DNA from: JAMXLG01 sp963765935
GTDB lineage: Bacteria > Vulcanimicrobiota > Vulcanimicrobiia > Vulcanimicrobiales > Vulcanimicrobiaceae
Length of the DNA: 64,000 bases
Assembly (NCBI GenBank): GCA_963765935.1
Contig: CAVXXX010000003.1
Coordinates: 1-64,000 of the forward strand
Direction: 5' to 3'
Both the position numbers and the translations under genes were made by a program. Positions 41,828-50,620 of this stretch are shown piece by piece (within the stretch, counting starts at the first letter, position 1; every line of letters begins with the position of its first letter). The notes beneath the pieces are model-generated. The model searched no databases and was not told where the DNA came from. It saw nothing but the letters and a program-made list of their open reading frames with translations.

Positions 41828-42883
41828 TCAGTGTACGGGTAGCGATTGGGCCAGCGCAGCCGCCGGGTCCTTAAGAGCGCGGGCGCGCGCAGCGATGCCT
41901 GGTTCCCACGAATTCTTGATGGCCTTGAGTGCGCGGACATATGCGACGAGCAGAGCACTTTTCGTCGGTGCGTCGATGTCGGGAGCAACTCCGACGCCCT
42001 CCCAATTCGTTTCGGTATAGGGATTGTGGGCGGTTCCAAATGGAACGGAGATGGCGAAGTGATTATTGAGGCGATAAGCGTCGACTGGGTTCGCGCCGCC
42101 ACCGGTCGATTGGCCAACTAACTCCGCCCGGTGCAGCGACTTCAAATCATACGCGAACTGTTCGCCACCGGAAAACGTTTGGTTGCTAATCAATACGAAG
42201 AGTGGTTTGTCGAGATACCGTGGTGCGCCGACCGTCGTCGCCGTGTAGTGGCGTTGTAGAGTAACACTCCCTTTGCTGCGCGTAAGAAATCCCGTGACTT
42301 CGACTCGTTTTGCAAAGAAAAATGCGAGAAGGTAGTTGACGCCTCGCGCGGATCCGCCTCCGTTATCGCGCATGTCGATGATCATAGCGTCGGTGCGAGC
42401 GAGAACGTTCATTGCTGCATCGTATGCGGATTGCGGGTTGTCGGGGAACGCATCAACCCACAAGTAGCCGACATTACCGTGGAGCCTAATGCCGGCATCG
42501 AGCCCGAAGTTGTCGAAGCGATCGGCGCGCTCTGCATCGGCGAGGTCGGCTCGCGAAGGCTTGCTGAAGTCGGGCATCGCGTCAGGCGAATACATCAGTT
42601 CAATATGCTTGTCGTGGGCCACCGTGTAGAGAACCTTAGTGACGGCCTCGGCAAACGTGTTAGGGTTCTGTATTCGTATGAGGCTTGATCGGTTCGCCTC
42701 GATCGCCGCTTGCATTTTTGGAACGCGGTCCACAAAGTAGTAGTGCGTGAGCGCGGCCTCGACGGCGGTGAGCACGGTCTCTCGCGTGCCCTCGCTCCAG
42801 CCAGCAGATTGGGCGGGCGATTCAGCAGAGACGCCACATAGGCAGAACATTACCACGAGCGCAACTGCAAAAGATTTTCGCAT
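41828..42883 (-). CDS. Exported S41-family (tail-specific-type) peptidase
   Basis: 351 residues with a signal peptide (1-20). N-terminal helical domain as in IRBP/TSP-type S41 proteins, then the catalytic core: IIDMRDNGGGSARGVNYLLA, LFVLISNQTFSGGEQFAYDL with Ser238 and Lys248 as the likely dyad, and GGGANPVDAYRLN. Length is short, with no PDZ domain visible. Likely periplasmic. Confidence 0.86.
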   Translation of the reverse strand: MRKSFAVALVVMFCLCGVSAESPAQSAGWSEGTRETVLTAVEAALTHYYFVDRVPKMQAAIEANRSSLIRIQNPNTFAEAVTKVLYTVAHDKHIELMYSPDAMPDFSKPSRADLADAERADRFDNFGLDAGIRLHGNVGYLWVDAFPDNPQSAYDAAMNVLARTDAMIIDMRDNGGGSARGVNYLLAFFFAKRVEVTGFLTRSKGSVTLQRHYTATTVGAPRYLDKPLFVLISNQTFSGGEQFAYDLKSLHRAELVGQSTGGGANPVDAYRLNNHFAISVPFGTAHNPYTETNWEGVGVAPDIDAPTKSALLVAYVRALKAIKNSWEPGIAARARALKDPAAALAQSLPVH

Positions 42884-43117
42884 CAGGTCCTCCGCCGCAC
42901 AAACGATTGAAGCGACGTCTCAAGAGACAGCCCTGTTGCGCACGCGAAGCGCGTACGTCCTTTAGGGAAAAGCTCGCCGACGGGACTGCGCCGTAAATGG
43001 CATCCATTTCTTCGGAATCAATTGCCAGACGCCGGCTTGCCTTGGCACCGCTTACGGGAGCGCGGGCAAGCATGAAAGCCACGGGGTCAAAACGCGAACC
43101 GCTTCGGAACGATTTTG

Positions 43118-43597
43118 CTACTGTGGTTTCGTTGTCCAAGTCGCGCTCGAGATTTTCCACGTTCCGTTTGCCTTGTGGAACGTGTACGTTTGCGTTCCGT
43201 CCTCTGAGCGCGTCTTTCCGCCCGACGCGATTGTAACCGTCACCGGTTGAATGAGATACGCGTCGTCGCCCTCACGATCTACACGATACTCGGTCGGCGG
43301 TCGTGCCGTCGCGTGAAGCGTAGCGTGTCCCGCCGCCACTGCCTTTTCAACATGCTGCCACCATTTCACGCCGGCCTCGGGCCCAGTCCACCGAAACGGC
43401 GCACCTTCATCAATGACAACGGCATCGTCCGTATACAGCTGAGTCAAACGCGTCGCATCATTCGCGTTTCCGGCGTCGATGACGGTTTGAGCGAGCGCCA
43501 GAATCTCTCGCGGTGGCGTGGGCGCCGTGGCGGCATTAGTAATTGACGGCGTCATTAGGAAAAGAAGCCCGAGAAGCGCCACATGTACAGATTTCAT
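43118..43597 (-). CDS. Secreted NTF2-like / SgcJ-type protein
   Basis: 159 residues with a signal peptide (1-23, ending SITNAATA). The NTF2-like cone fold pattern is clear: VIDAGNANDATRLTQLYTDD, AVVIDEG, GVKWWQHVEKAV, and C-terminal TYTFHKANGTWKISSATW. Family members are isomerases or hydrolases or ligand binders; the role cannot be assigned. ATG 43597 is the signal-peptide start; the RBS is weak. Confidence 0.75.
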   Translation of the reverse strand: MKSVHVALLGLLFLMTPSITNAATAPTPPREILALAQTVIDAGNANDATRLTQLYTDDAVVIDEGAPFRWTGPEAGVKWWQHVEKAVAAGHATLHATARPPTEYRVDREGDDAYLIQPVTVTIASGGKTRSEDGTQTYTFHKANGTWKISSATWTTKPQ

Positions 43598-43741
43598 ATG
43601 GAGTTTGGATTCGATGGCTAGTCCAGCCGCGACCTCGCTCGGGAAGAGCCCTACAGGCGGATTTCCGAAAATCTCGAACATAAACCGTACGTCTTCACTT
43701 CTGAACGCGTGCAGCTCTCAGCTCGAGAGCCAGAAACGTGC

Positions 43742-43927
43742 AAACTCTTGAAAACTAAAGCAAGCCCCGTCCCCGTTGTGGCGAAACGTGCCGCCGCACC
43801 CGCGAAGATCTATCCGCCGCACGAGCACTTCGGCAGCCCACTCAACGTCTGTCGTGTTTGTGGCGAGAAATATTCCTATACGCAAAAGCCGTATCTGCTC
43901 AACGGTCTTTCCAAGTCGGAAAAGTAG
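43742..43927 (+). CDS. Possible small zinc-ribbon-like protein
   Basis: Short plus-strand frame open from GTG 43709. The tail LNVCRVCGEKYSYTQKPYLL, preceded by a basic Ala/Pro-rich region, has one CxxC pair, half of a zinc ribbon. Start is uncertain; coordinates give a shorter version from around the TTG at 43748 region. No neighbours support a role. May be a spurious frame. Confidence 0.3.
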   Translation, partial: KLLKTKASPVPVVAKRAAAPAKIYPPHEHFGSPLNVCRVCGEKYSYTQKPYLLNGLSKSEK

Positions 43928-44063
43928 GTGCAAGACTAGCTTCGAGCGGTGCCGAGCGATGAGGCAAAGCCTATCGTTTCCAACGGCTCGAACGCCTCAA
44001 AGTCACAGCGCCGCCCCGTTGTTCGCAAATTAACAGTAGGAGCGAGCTCGTGGAGGTGCGCCT

Positions 44064-44759
44064 ATGACTACTATTCGCGTTTGCGTCCTTATTGTTGCGG
44101 TTCTGGGTCTCGCTGGAACCGCGGCGTACGATACGATGGCGCCGGTTTCGCAATACTTGATGAATCCTCAAACCGAGATCGCACTTGCCCGGAGCGCAGC
44201 GCCGGCGTCGATCTCGAATCATGCAACTATCCTCCTCCTGAGCGCTCGCGGCTACAGCGTTGCCGCGAAGGGGCAGAACGGATTTACATGCCTTATCGAA
44301 CGACCGTGGATGCAACCGTTCAACAAAGTTGGATTCTGGAATCTCAAATTCCGAGCCCCGGTTTGCTATAACGCAGCCGCTTCGCGGAGCGTTCTTTTGT
44401 ACACGTTTAAACGAACGGATCTGGCCCTTAAGGGAGCCTCAAAGGCGCAAATCGAGCACACGATATTGGCTTCGATCGCTACGAAGAGCCTGCCAATCCC
44501 GGAGCCGGACGCAATGGCTTACATGATGTCGAAAGAGCAGTACCTCGGCGACGACGCCAAGGCGTGGTATTCGCACGTAATGTTCTTCATGCCAAGAGCA
44601 AACATGGCAAATTCGGGAGAAAGTTGGGGCGCCGATCGTCTCCGTTCGCCCGTGGTCTACGATTCCGCCGATACGATGCCGGAACCGTGGGCGCAGTTCT
44701 TCATTCCCGTTTCGCATTGGTCTGACGGCACGTCGGCGCCGCTCTACTCCGGAACCTAG
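44064..44759 (+). CDS. Secreted protein, unknown
   Basis: 231 residues with an N-terminal hydrophobic export segment (VCVLIVAVLGLAGTAA). The mature region includes HATILLLSARGYSVAAKGQN, GFTCLIERPW and APVCYNA, so two cysteines may pair. The C-terminal half has AMAYMMSKEQYLGDDAKAWY and SHVMFFMP, reminiscent of exported proteins of Acidobacteria with the same MMS..QYL.D pattern. Function unknown. Confidence 0.68.
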   Translation: MTTIRVCVLIVAVLGLAGTAAYDTMAPVSQYLMNPQTEIALARSAAPASISNHATILLLSARGYSVAAKGQNGFTCLIERPWMQPFNKVGFWNLKFRAPVCYNAAASRSVLLYTFKRTDLALKGASKAQIEHTILASIATKSLPIPEPDAMAYMMSKEQYLGDDAKAWYSHVMFFMPRANMANSGESWGADRLRSPVVYDSADTMPEPWAQFFIPVSHWSDGTSAPLYSGT

Positions 44760-44767
44760 AACGAAGA

Positions 44768-44789
44768 CGCTCGAAGTTCGGGATGACAC
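44768..44789 (-). repeat. Degenerate REP-like repeat
   Basis: GCTCGAAGTTCGGGATGACAC is close to the 3' part of the repeats at 52889 and 40619. Located between two unrelated secreted-protein genes. Confidence 0.35.
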
Positions 44790-44975
44790 GCGCCTAGAAA
44801 ACCGAGTATGAATGGCGCTTGCAGTTACAGCAAGCACATACCTCGTTGCTCTCTAGGTCCTTGAACGGTCCGCCGTTAAATGCGGCGGGCGGAGTTCAAC
44901 GCTCCGCCCTCTGACGCACGTTGTTATGCGATGTGCCGCCAGTCGCACTTTCTGTTGCAACGAGAGTGTGAGTCT

Positions 44976-46409
44976 ATGAAATTACCAATTCACTTCCTTG
45001 GGCTTGCCGTGTTATCGGCAAGCCTTGTGTCGTGCGGCGGCGGTGGTGGAGGCGCCGGCGTGACGCCCACTACAATCACCGGCACGCCTGATCCGGCACA
45101 ACCCGCCGGGCCGCCGACGGCAACGCCATCGGTTCCGGTACCCGGCATGCAACCCGGCATAGCGTTCGATTTTACGGGCGCTCTGCAACGCTCCGATTTC
45201 TACAACTATCCAGCATCGAATCCACTTCCCGCGACGACGGCCAACGCACAAGTGGCTCAAAACGTCAGTATTTCGTTCGTCAACGATCCGTTCGGTAGTG
45301 GAAGCGCCTTCGACTACCACAACGTCGAAAACGACGCGTATACTTTGCAGACGCTGCTTTTTACGACCGACTCATTCTATCAAATCAATTCGTCGACGTC
45401 CCCTAAAGAGATATTGCTCTTAGGATCGAACACCGTAGACGACCAAAAAAACACGACGTCGATCCACTATACCAACCCGCAGATCGTCGACAAAATTCCT
45501 GAAGCCGCGAATCAATCGTGGACGAATAACCCGGCCGGAACGCTAAAGATAACTTACGCGAACGGCAATCTCACTGACCGTGTTACTGCGGCGAACGCTT
45601 CTTACTCGGAACAAAACGTTTACATCAATCTTGGCGGTGCCGTCTATCCCCAAGTAAACCTGAAGAGTTCGATGCATGCCGACGGCAGCGCTCGCATCGT
45701 CTTTGTTTTTAACGAAGAAGGCCGCGTTGGTTACCCGAATAAGTCGGTGACCTATACGTTCGTGATGAGCCGGCCCAAGCCCGGCGGCATAACGCTCAGC
45801 TCGTCGTCCGTAGCGGTTCCGGTCACCGGCCCTCCACCCCCAAGTCCGTCCCCGAGCCCGTTCGGCGTAGCGCCGGCGTGGTTTAAAACGCCGCTTTATA
45901 GCGAAACGAACGTGGACAACGGCTTGATGAACGTCCCGGCGAGTTGTAACGTTCCCGCCGCCTTTGGTAAGCAGGCCAGACAAATCGTAAAAACCGTGCA
46001 AAGCATTGATGCGGCGTACGGCACGGTAGATGATACGACGACTACGCGATATGATGCCGCCGACTTCGGCGCGGTGTGCGTCCAGATCTCCGACGTCAAC
46101 AATGCGTTCTACGACTTTTCGCTAGCCGACTTCACCAACCAGACGCCTCAACAGTTCTTTGCGTTCGCAACGGCGGTTGCGCAACCATTGATCGCGACAA
46201 CGATAAACGAGCAACTCACGCTTTCTACGAGCGGTCTTTCTGCGTCGTCGAGTGAGCGAACCGCTTCCGTCAAACCCATTTCGAATCAAACAATCGCGCT
46301 CGCGGAACTCGCGGTGCAACGTGAATCGCAGCGTACGCGCGCAAAACGCATGGAGCAAGAGCTTCGCCAAGTGCGTGATGCGCTGGTCCGGGGAGGACTC
46401 CTCAAATGA
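44976..46409 (+). CDS. Lipoprotein, unknown, partner of S53 peptidase
   Basis: 477 residues. Lipobox LVSCGGGGGG at about residues 17-26 with a Gly/Pro/Thr-rich linker, then a large beta-rich domain (LYFTTD-type repeats, YTFVMSRPKPGG). A second Pro-Ser linker (GPPPPSPSPSPFG) precedes a C-terminal domain (AAFGKQARQIVKTVQSIDAA) that ends in a coiled coil (RESQRTRAKRMEQELRQVRD). Its stop overlaps the S53 peptidase start (ATGA), so the two are made together. Could be a chaperone, substrate or regulator of the peptidase; this is inference. Confidence 0.65.
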   Translation: MKLPIHFLGLAVLSASLVSCGGGGGGAGVTPTTITGTPDPAQPAGPPTATPSVPVPGMQPGIAFDFTGALQRSDFYNYPASNPLPATTANAQVAQNVSISFVNDPFGSGSAFDYHNVENDAYTLQTLLFTTDSFYQINSSTSPKEILLLGSNTVDDQKNTTSIHYTNPQIVDKIPEAANQSWTNNPAGTLKITYANGNLTDRVTAANASYSEQNVYINLGGAVYPQVNLKSSMHADGSARIVFVFNEEGRVGYPNKSVTYTFVMSRPKPGGITLSSSSVAVPVTGPPPPSPSPSPFGVAPAWFKTPLYSETNVDNGLMNVPASCNVPAAFGKQARQIVKTVQSIDAAYGTVDDTTTTRYDAADFGAVCVQISDVNNAFYDFSLADFTNQTPQQFFAFATAVAQPLIATTINEQLTLSTSGLSASSSERTASVKPISNQTIALAELAVQRESQRTRAKRMEQELRQVRDALVRGGLLK

Positions 46410-48508
46410 CCGTTAAGCATAGCATTGCATTTGTTCTGGCAGCCTCGCTCGTGGCGAGCTGTGGAGGCGGCGGAGGTTCTTCCGCCCTACCCTCATCATC
46501 GAACGGCGGCTCCGTGACACCGCCGAACCCCGGGACGTCGCAGCAGGCGAGCTTCCAATGGGGCCAGCAACTAGTCTCTCGCGCGCGCTATCTCGGACCG
46601 GCGAACTTCAACGTCGGAAGCGTGAACGTCGCCGTGTCGATGCAAAATATAAGCGGCTTATTGCTGTATGCGCAAGGCGTCAGTAATCCGGCATCTCCGA
46701 ACTATCGCCGCTTCTTGACCCCGCAAGAGATCGGAAACCGGTTCGGCGCCAAAGCATCCGACTATGCAAAAGTTGCGCAATACTTTGCATCGTACGGCTT
46801 ACATGTCGGCGGATGGCCGCAACGTGAAATGCTCTTTGTCGAAGGGCCGCAGCCGCAGCTCGAATCGGCCTTCGGAACGAAGTTCGGTATCTACGGCTAT
46901 GGCGGGAAAACGTTTGCTGCTCCGACCTCGATGCCGCACTTCATGACCGCCTTGCCTGTAACCGCGGTCACTAACCTCGTGCAGGTTACGACAATGCACT
47001 CCTACTTGATGCGGGGTCCCGGCAGCAACCAGTTCCGTGGTTACAGTCCCCAGCAACTCGCGCGCATTTTTGATTATCAAGGCGCGTATGATGCGCGGTT
47101 CACGGGCAACGGCATCAACGTCGGCATCATTGGAACTGGGCCCATTGCCGCCGCCGATGCACCGCGTCTCGGACAGCTCTACCATGCACCAATCGGTGCG
47201 ATCAAACAGATGGCGGTTACGGATCAAGGCGTGTCTCAAGCATTAGGGGGACAACCATTGCCGACACCAATCCCGGGCGGAAGTCCGGTTCCCCCGTATC
47301 CGTACTCCAGCGGCTTGCAATCGCCGCCCCCGGTAACGGCACCCTGCAGCGGCACACTTCCCAAGTGCAATCCGGAGGATGTCGAAGCGCAGCTCGACAC
47401 AGAATCGGTCGCGTCACTCGCGCCCGGTGCAACGACGTTGTTCTATCTCGCGTACAATCCCAATGAATGCGTCTATAGCAAACACGGCCCGACCTTCGGT
47501 AAACCATGTCCGCCGGGACAAGGAACGCCGCAGGAAGGCATCGGGCTTACCGATCCGGAGATTCAACAAGTCATTGCAGACAACGTAGCCGACGTCATTT
47601 CAATGAGCTTCGGCGAGGGCGAACCACTCGCAATAGATACCGAAGCCATTTACTTCAACTCGGAAGGACAGGGATTCGGACCGGTCGAGTTCGCTACGCT
47701 TGCCGCCGAGGGCATCGCTGCATTCGCATCAAGTGGCGATACAGGGCCGTTTGAATGCACGGGGTTCACCGGAACAGAACAAAAGTGCGTCAGTTATCCT
47801 TCCGGCGATCCCAACGTAACCTCCGTCGGCGGAGTAAACGCAACGTTCAACGATAATACCGGCCGCGCACCACTTCTTACCGCGTGGGGATCCGCGACCC
47901 AAGAAGGCGGCAACGGTTCCTTCGGAAACAACATCGGTTCGGGAGGCGGTATATCGACCGTTTTCCCGGCACCACCTTGGCAACAAAACCTAGCGATTTC
48001 AAACGGAACGGCAACATTGCAGACGTCGATGCGCGTTCAGCCGGATATCTCGTTAGATGCGGATCCGGCAACTGGCCCTACGATCGTCTTCAACGTTCCA
48101 TTCGGCGAGCAGGTTAGCGCAGTCGGAGGCACTTCGGCGTCTAGTCCGGAGATGGCAGCGATGTGGGCGCTGGTACTGCAAGCCTGCAAACAAACGCCGT
48201 CATGCGCCACTGCAAGCGGAACGCATCCCTACCGCCTCGGCAATCCCGCGCCCTTGTTTTATGCGATCTACGGCAAGGGATTCGTTGCGCCGAATTTCAC
48301 GCCAAAACTTCCGTATGCCAGCGTGGTCTACGACGTTCTCTACGGTGATACGAGTGCGTTTGGACCAACGACACCTTCCCCGCAAGCAACTCCCCCGCCG
48401 TTGCTCAATGGGTTTCAAGCAGGCCCCGGATACGATATGGTCACCGGAGTCGGCGCGCCATACGGCGGGCATTTGATTCAAGCGATTACCGGACAAACGG
48501 TACCGTAA
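46406..48508 (+). CDS. Lipoprotein S53-family (sedolisin/kumamolisin) peptidase
   Basis: 700 residues. Lipobox SLVASCGG near the N-terminus, pro-domain at about 45-205 (LLLYAQGVSNPASPNYRRFL, VEGPQPQLESAFG), then the subtilisin-like catalytic domain. The triad is Glu327 and Asp331 (EDVEAQLD) and Ser577 (GGTSASSPEMA), with oxyanion Asp445 (SSGDTG). The calcium site is at the C-terminus (DMVTGVGAPYG). All key residues are present, so it should be an active acid endopeptidase after pro-domain cleavage, tethered to a membrane. Start overlaps the partner lipoprotein. Confidence 0.93.
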   Translation: MTVKHSIAFVLAASLVASCGGGGGSSALPSSSNGGSVTPPNPGTSQQASFQWGQQLVSRARYLGPANFNVGSVNVAVSMQNISGLLLYAQGVSNPASPNYRRFLTPQEIGNRFGAKASDYAKVAQYFASYGLHVGGWPQREMLFVEGPQPQLESAFGTKFGIYGYGGKTFAAPTSMPHFMTALPVTAVTNLVQVTTMHSYLMRGPGSNQFRGYSPQQLARIFDYQGAYDARFTGNGINVGIIGTGPIAAADAPRLGQLYHAPIGAIKQMAVTDQGVSQALGGQPLPTPIPGGSPVPPYPYSSGLQSPPPVTAPCSGTLPKCNPEDVEAQLDTESVASLAPGATTLFYLAYNPNECVYSKHGPTFGKPCPPGQGTPQEGIGLTDPEIQQVIADNVADVISMSFGEGEPLAIDTEAIYFNSEGQGFGPVEFATLAAEGIAAFASSGDTGPFECTGFTGTEQKCVSYPSGDPNVTSVGGVNATFNDNTGRAPLLTAWGSATQEGGNGSFGNNIGSGGGISTVFPAPPWQQNLAISNGTATLQTSMRVQPDISLDADPATGPTIVFNVPFGEQVSAVGGTSASSPEMAAMWALVLQACKQTPSCATASGTHPYRLGNPAPLFYAIYGKGFVAPNFTPKLPYASVVYDVLYGDTSAFGPTTPSPQATPPPLLNGFQAGPGYDMVTGVGAPYGGHLIQAITGQTVP

Positions 48509-48522
48509 ACGCAAGGTCAATA

Positions 48523-48552
48523 AAGAGCCCGACGCGATTTCGTCGGGCTCTT
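48523..48552 (+). terminator. Terminator after the S53 peptidase
   Basis: 12-bp perfect stem AAGAGCCCGACG / CGTCGGGCTCTT with loop CGATTT, 15 bases after the stop. The T-run after the stem is short. Confidence 0.7.
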
Positions 48553-48721
48553 ATCAATCCATTGCCTGTGGCTTAGCCGCGAAGATTGGCGCGACGAGCC
48601 GGCGATTCGGCCACGCCACGATCAGCCCGAGCACCGTGCAGATTGCGGGCCCCGACCGCAGCCTAAAATCGACACGCCTCCTCGCCCCGGCAACATGAAT
48701 GTCGAACGGGCGCCTTTCAAC

Positions 48722-48750
48722 TTGCGGAACAAAACGCTCGATAATATAAT
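48722..48750 (+). promoter_or_regulatory. Promoter of the YdeI-like gene
   Basis: -35-like TTGCGG (48722-48727), 17-bp spacer and perfect TATAAT (48745-48750), 25 bases before ATG 48776. This argues against the upstream ATG candidates. Confidence 0.6.
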
Positions 48751-48775
48751 GCCCGAAGGACGACGCCTGCTAAAA

Positions 48776-49093
48776 ATGAGAAGTATCAAAAAAGAACTCG
48801 CCAGTGGCGTGGTGCACCAAGTGCCAGATGATCTACGAAAAGCGCTTGTGGCGGACTCTAAGGCGCTCGCAGTATGGGAGAGCCTGACCCCACTCGCTCG
48901 CAATGAGTGGATATGCTGGGTTATGTCAGTGAAGAAACCAGAAACGCGCGAGGAACACGTCCAGAGAGTGCCTACGCATCTTAAGGCGGGAAAGCGCCGA
49001 CCTTGTTGTTGGATGGGCTGTATTCACCGCACCGATAAGCCAATTAGCTCATCGGTGCAATATGTACTCAATAGACAACGTAAGTCAAAATAA
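48776..49093 (+). CDS. YdeI/OmpD-associated-family protein
   Basis: 105 residues. The family's C-terminal core is clear: VPDDLRKALVADSKALAVWE, SLTPLARNEWICWVMSVKKP, ETREEHVQRV, KAGKRRPCCWMGCIHR. This uncharacterised domain is often found alone or fused; it has been linked to bacteriocin protection only by name. ATG 48776 chosen because the promoter -10 lies at 48745-48750. Followed by a strong terminator. Confidence 0.82.
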   Translation: MRSIKKELASGVVHQVPDDLRKALVADSKALAVWESLTPLARNEWICWVMSVKKPETREEHVQRVPTHLKAGKRRPCCWMGCIHRTDKPISSSVQYVLNRQRKSK

Positions 49094-49120
49094 GCGAGAG
49101 TTTTTAGCGCGTGCGACGTT

Positions 49121-49150
49121 AAAAAAGCCGTGCAATCGCAAGGCTTTTTT
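49121..49150 (+). terminator. Intrinsic terminator after the YdeI-like gene
   Basis: Stem AAAAAAGCC (49121-49129) and GGCTTTTTT (49142-49150) with an inner TGC/GCA pair, ending in T6. It could also act on the minus strand. Confidence 0.85.
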
Positions 49151-49232
49151 GCTTCAAGACGGATCGCAGGTCGTTATTACTCGGCTCGGACGCAACGCGT
49201 TAGAACGGGCACGGTTCGTAAGAACCGTAGTG

Positions 49233-50072
49233 TTACGGCGTAGCGCGCGTGCTCTGCTGGAGAGACTTCGCCGCAGGTACCATTATGCGGTCGGCAAGCC
49301 GCAGCAGCGCCAAGATCTTGACGCTCCACCACGTGGGATCGAATTCAAACCAGCGAAGCCCGTGGCGCGCGGAATAGGGAAACGCGTGGTGATTGTTGTG
49401 CCATCCCTCACCCCACGAGATGAGCGCGACCCACCAGCAGTTGGTCGACAGATCGTGCGTCCGGTACGTGCGATAACCTGATGAGTGGGCCGCGCTGTTG
49501 ACTAGCCATGTCGCATGATAGCTGATTACCAACCGAACGAAAACGCCCCAGATTACCCATGACCATCCGCCAAGCGCAAATAACAAGGCGGCAAGTATCA
49601 GTTGCAAGGGTCCGTGAATGTTTCGCAGCGCCCGGTAAAACGGCTGCGCGTAGAGGTCCGGCGCAAACCTTCGCAATTCTTCTTCCGTCGGCATCGCATC
49701 GTTCTGTTTGTAGAGCCAGCGCACGTGTGCCCAGCGAAAGCCGACGTTTCGTCCGTGTGGATCACCATGTGCATCGGAATGCGCATGATGCTTGCGGTGT
49801 GTGGCGACCCAACGAATCGGATCCCCTTGCAGCGCCAGTGCGCCGAAAATTGCCAGTGCGTATTCTAAAGGTTTACGCAGTCGCAGTCCACGATGCGTCA
49901 ACGCGCGGTGGTAGCACAGCGTAATGCCAAGCCCACCGGTGACGTACATCAACACGGCTGCTACGACAAGCGCACTCCAATGGAACGTGCTGGGAACGAA
50001 TGCGGCGAGCGCACCGATATGAATCGCGCTCAGACCAACGAGGTTGATCCGAGCGCGAATTTGGCCGTTCAC
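49233..50072 (-). CDS. Acyl-CoA-type fatty acid desaturase
   Basis: 279-residue membrane di-iron desaturase. Three histidine boxes are present: HRALTH, HRKHH and HNNHH. Hydrophobic segments flank them (IHIGALAAFVPSTF, LVVAAVLMYVTGG, LILAALLFALGGW). It probably introduces a cis double bond into membrane fatty acids, adjusting fluidity. GTG start at 50072, 3 bases after the zinc-ribbon gene, so likely co-transcribed. Confidence 0.93.
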   Translation of the reverse strand: MNGQIRARINLVGLSAIHIGALAAFVPSTFHWSALVVAAVLMYVTGGLGITLCYHRALTHRGLRLRKPLEYALAIFGALALQGDPIRWVATHRKHHAHSDAHGDPHGRNVGFRWAHVRWLYKQNDAMPTEEELRRFAPDLYAQPFYRALRNIHGPLQLILAALLFALGGWSWVIWGVFVRLVISYHATWLVNSAAHSSGYRTYRTHDLSTNCWWVALISWGEGWHNNHHAFPYSARHGLRWFEFDPTWWSVKILALLRLADRIMVPAAKSLQQSTRATP

Positions 50073-50075
50073 CGG

Positions 50076-50393
50076 TTAGCGGTAGCTGGGGCGTGCCGAG
50101 AAGCAATCGCGGCAGTACACGGGCTTATCGCCACGCGGTTGAAACGGGACCTCCGCTACACCGCCACACTGACTGCACGTTGCTTTGAACATTTCGCGCT
50201 GGCCGCCGCCGTAGCCGCCGCCGCGGTTACCGTCGCCGCGGCCCCCGCCGGATGCTTTGCGTGCGGCGCGGCAATCCGCGCACCGGCTTGGTTTGTTCGT
50301 AAAGCCTTTGCTTGCGAAAAATTCCTGCTCGCTTGCGGTAAATTGGAACGCGCGTCCGCAATCGACGCACTTTAGATCTTCATCTCTGTACAT
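50076..50393 (-). CDS. Zinc-ribbon protein (CxxC-x-CxxC) with Gly-rich linker
   Basis: 105 residues with two zinc ribbons: N-terminal LKCVDCGRAF...SRCADCRAAR (probable zinc-ribbon domain) and C-terminal TCSQCGGV...YCRDCFSA, joined by an Arg/Gly-rich linker (GGGRGDGNRGGGYGGGQRE). RNA or nucleic-acid binding is plausible. ATG 50393 has GGAG upstream. In one operon with the desaturase; such pairs are seen with cold-response genes, so a cold-adaptation role is inferred. Confidence 0.82.
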   Translation of the reverse strand: MYRDEDLKCVDCGRAFQFTASEQEFFASKGFTNKPSRCADCRAARKASGGGRGDGNRGGGYGGGQREMFKATCSQCGGVAEVPFQPRGDKPVYCRDCFSARPSYR

Positions 50394-50620
50394 AAACGAG
50401 TCTCCTAAACTCTGTATTGGTTTTGTGGACATCGGGACTCGCCAGTACTTGGAACGCAGAAACGTGCCCTGATACACCTCCCACGAACCCTTCCGGAGCC
50501 CAAAGGGTTGCGGCCCTCATTTCATCCATTTCGCCGGGCTCTTGATTTATAGCGATGATCAGGCCTGGCAGGCCACAACGGCGTTTGCTCCTACCCACTT
50601 TTCGTCGCCTCACTCCCTAA

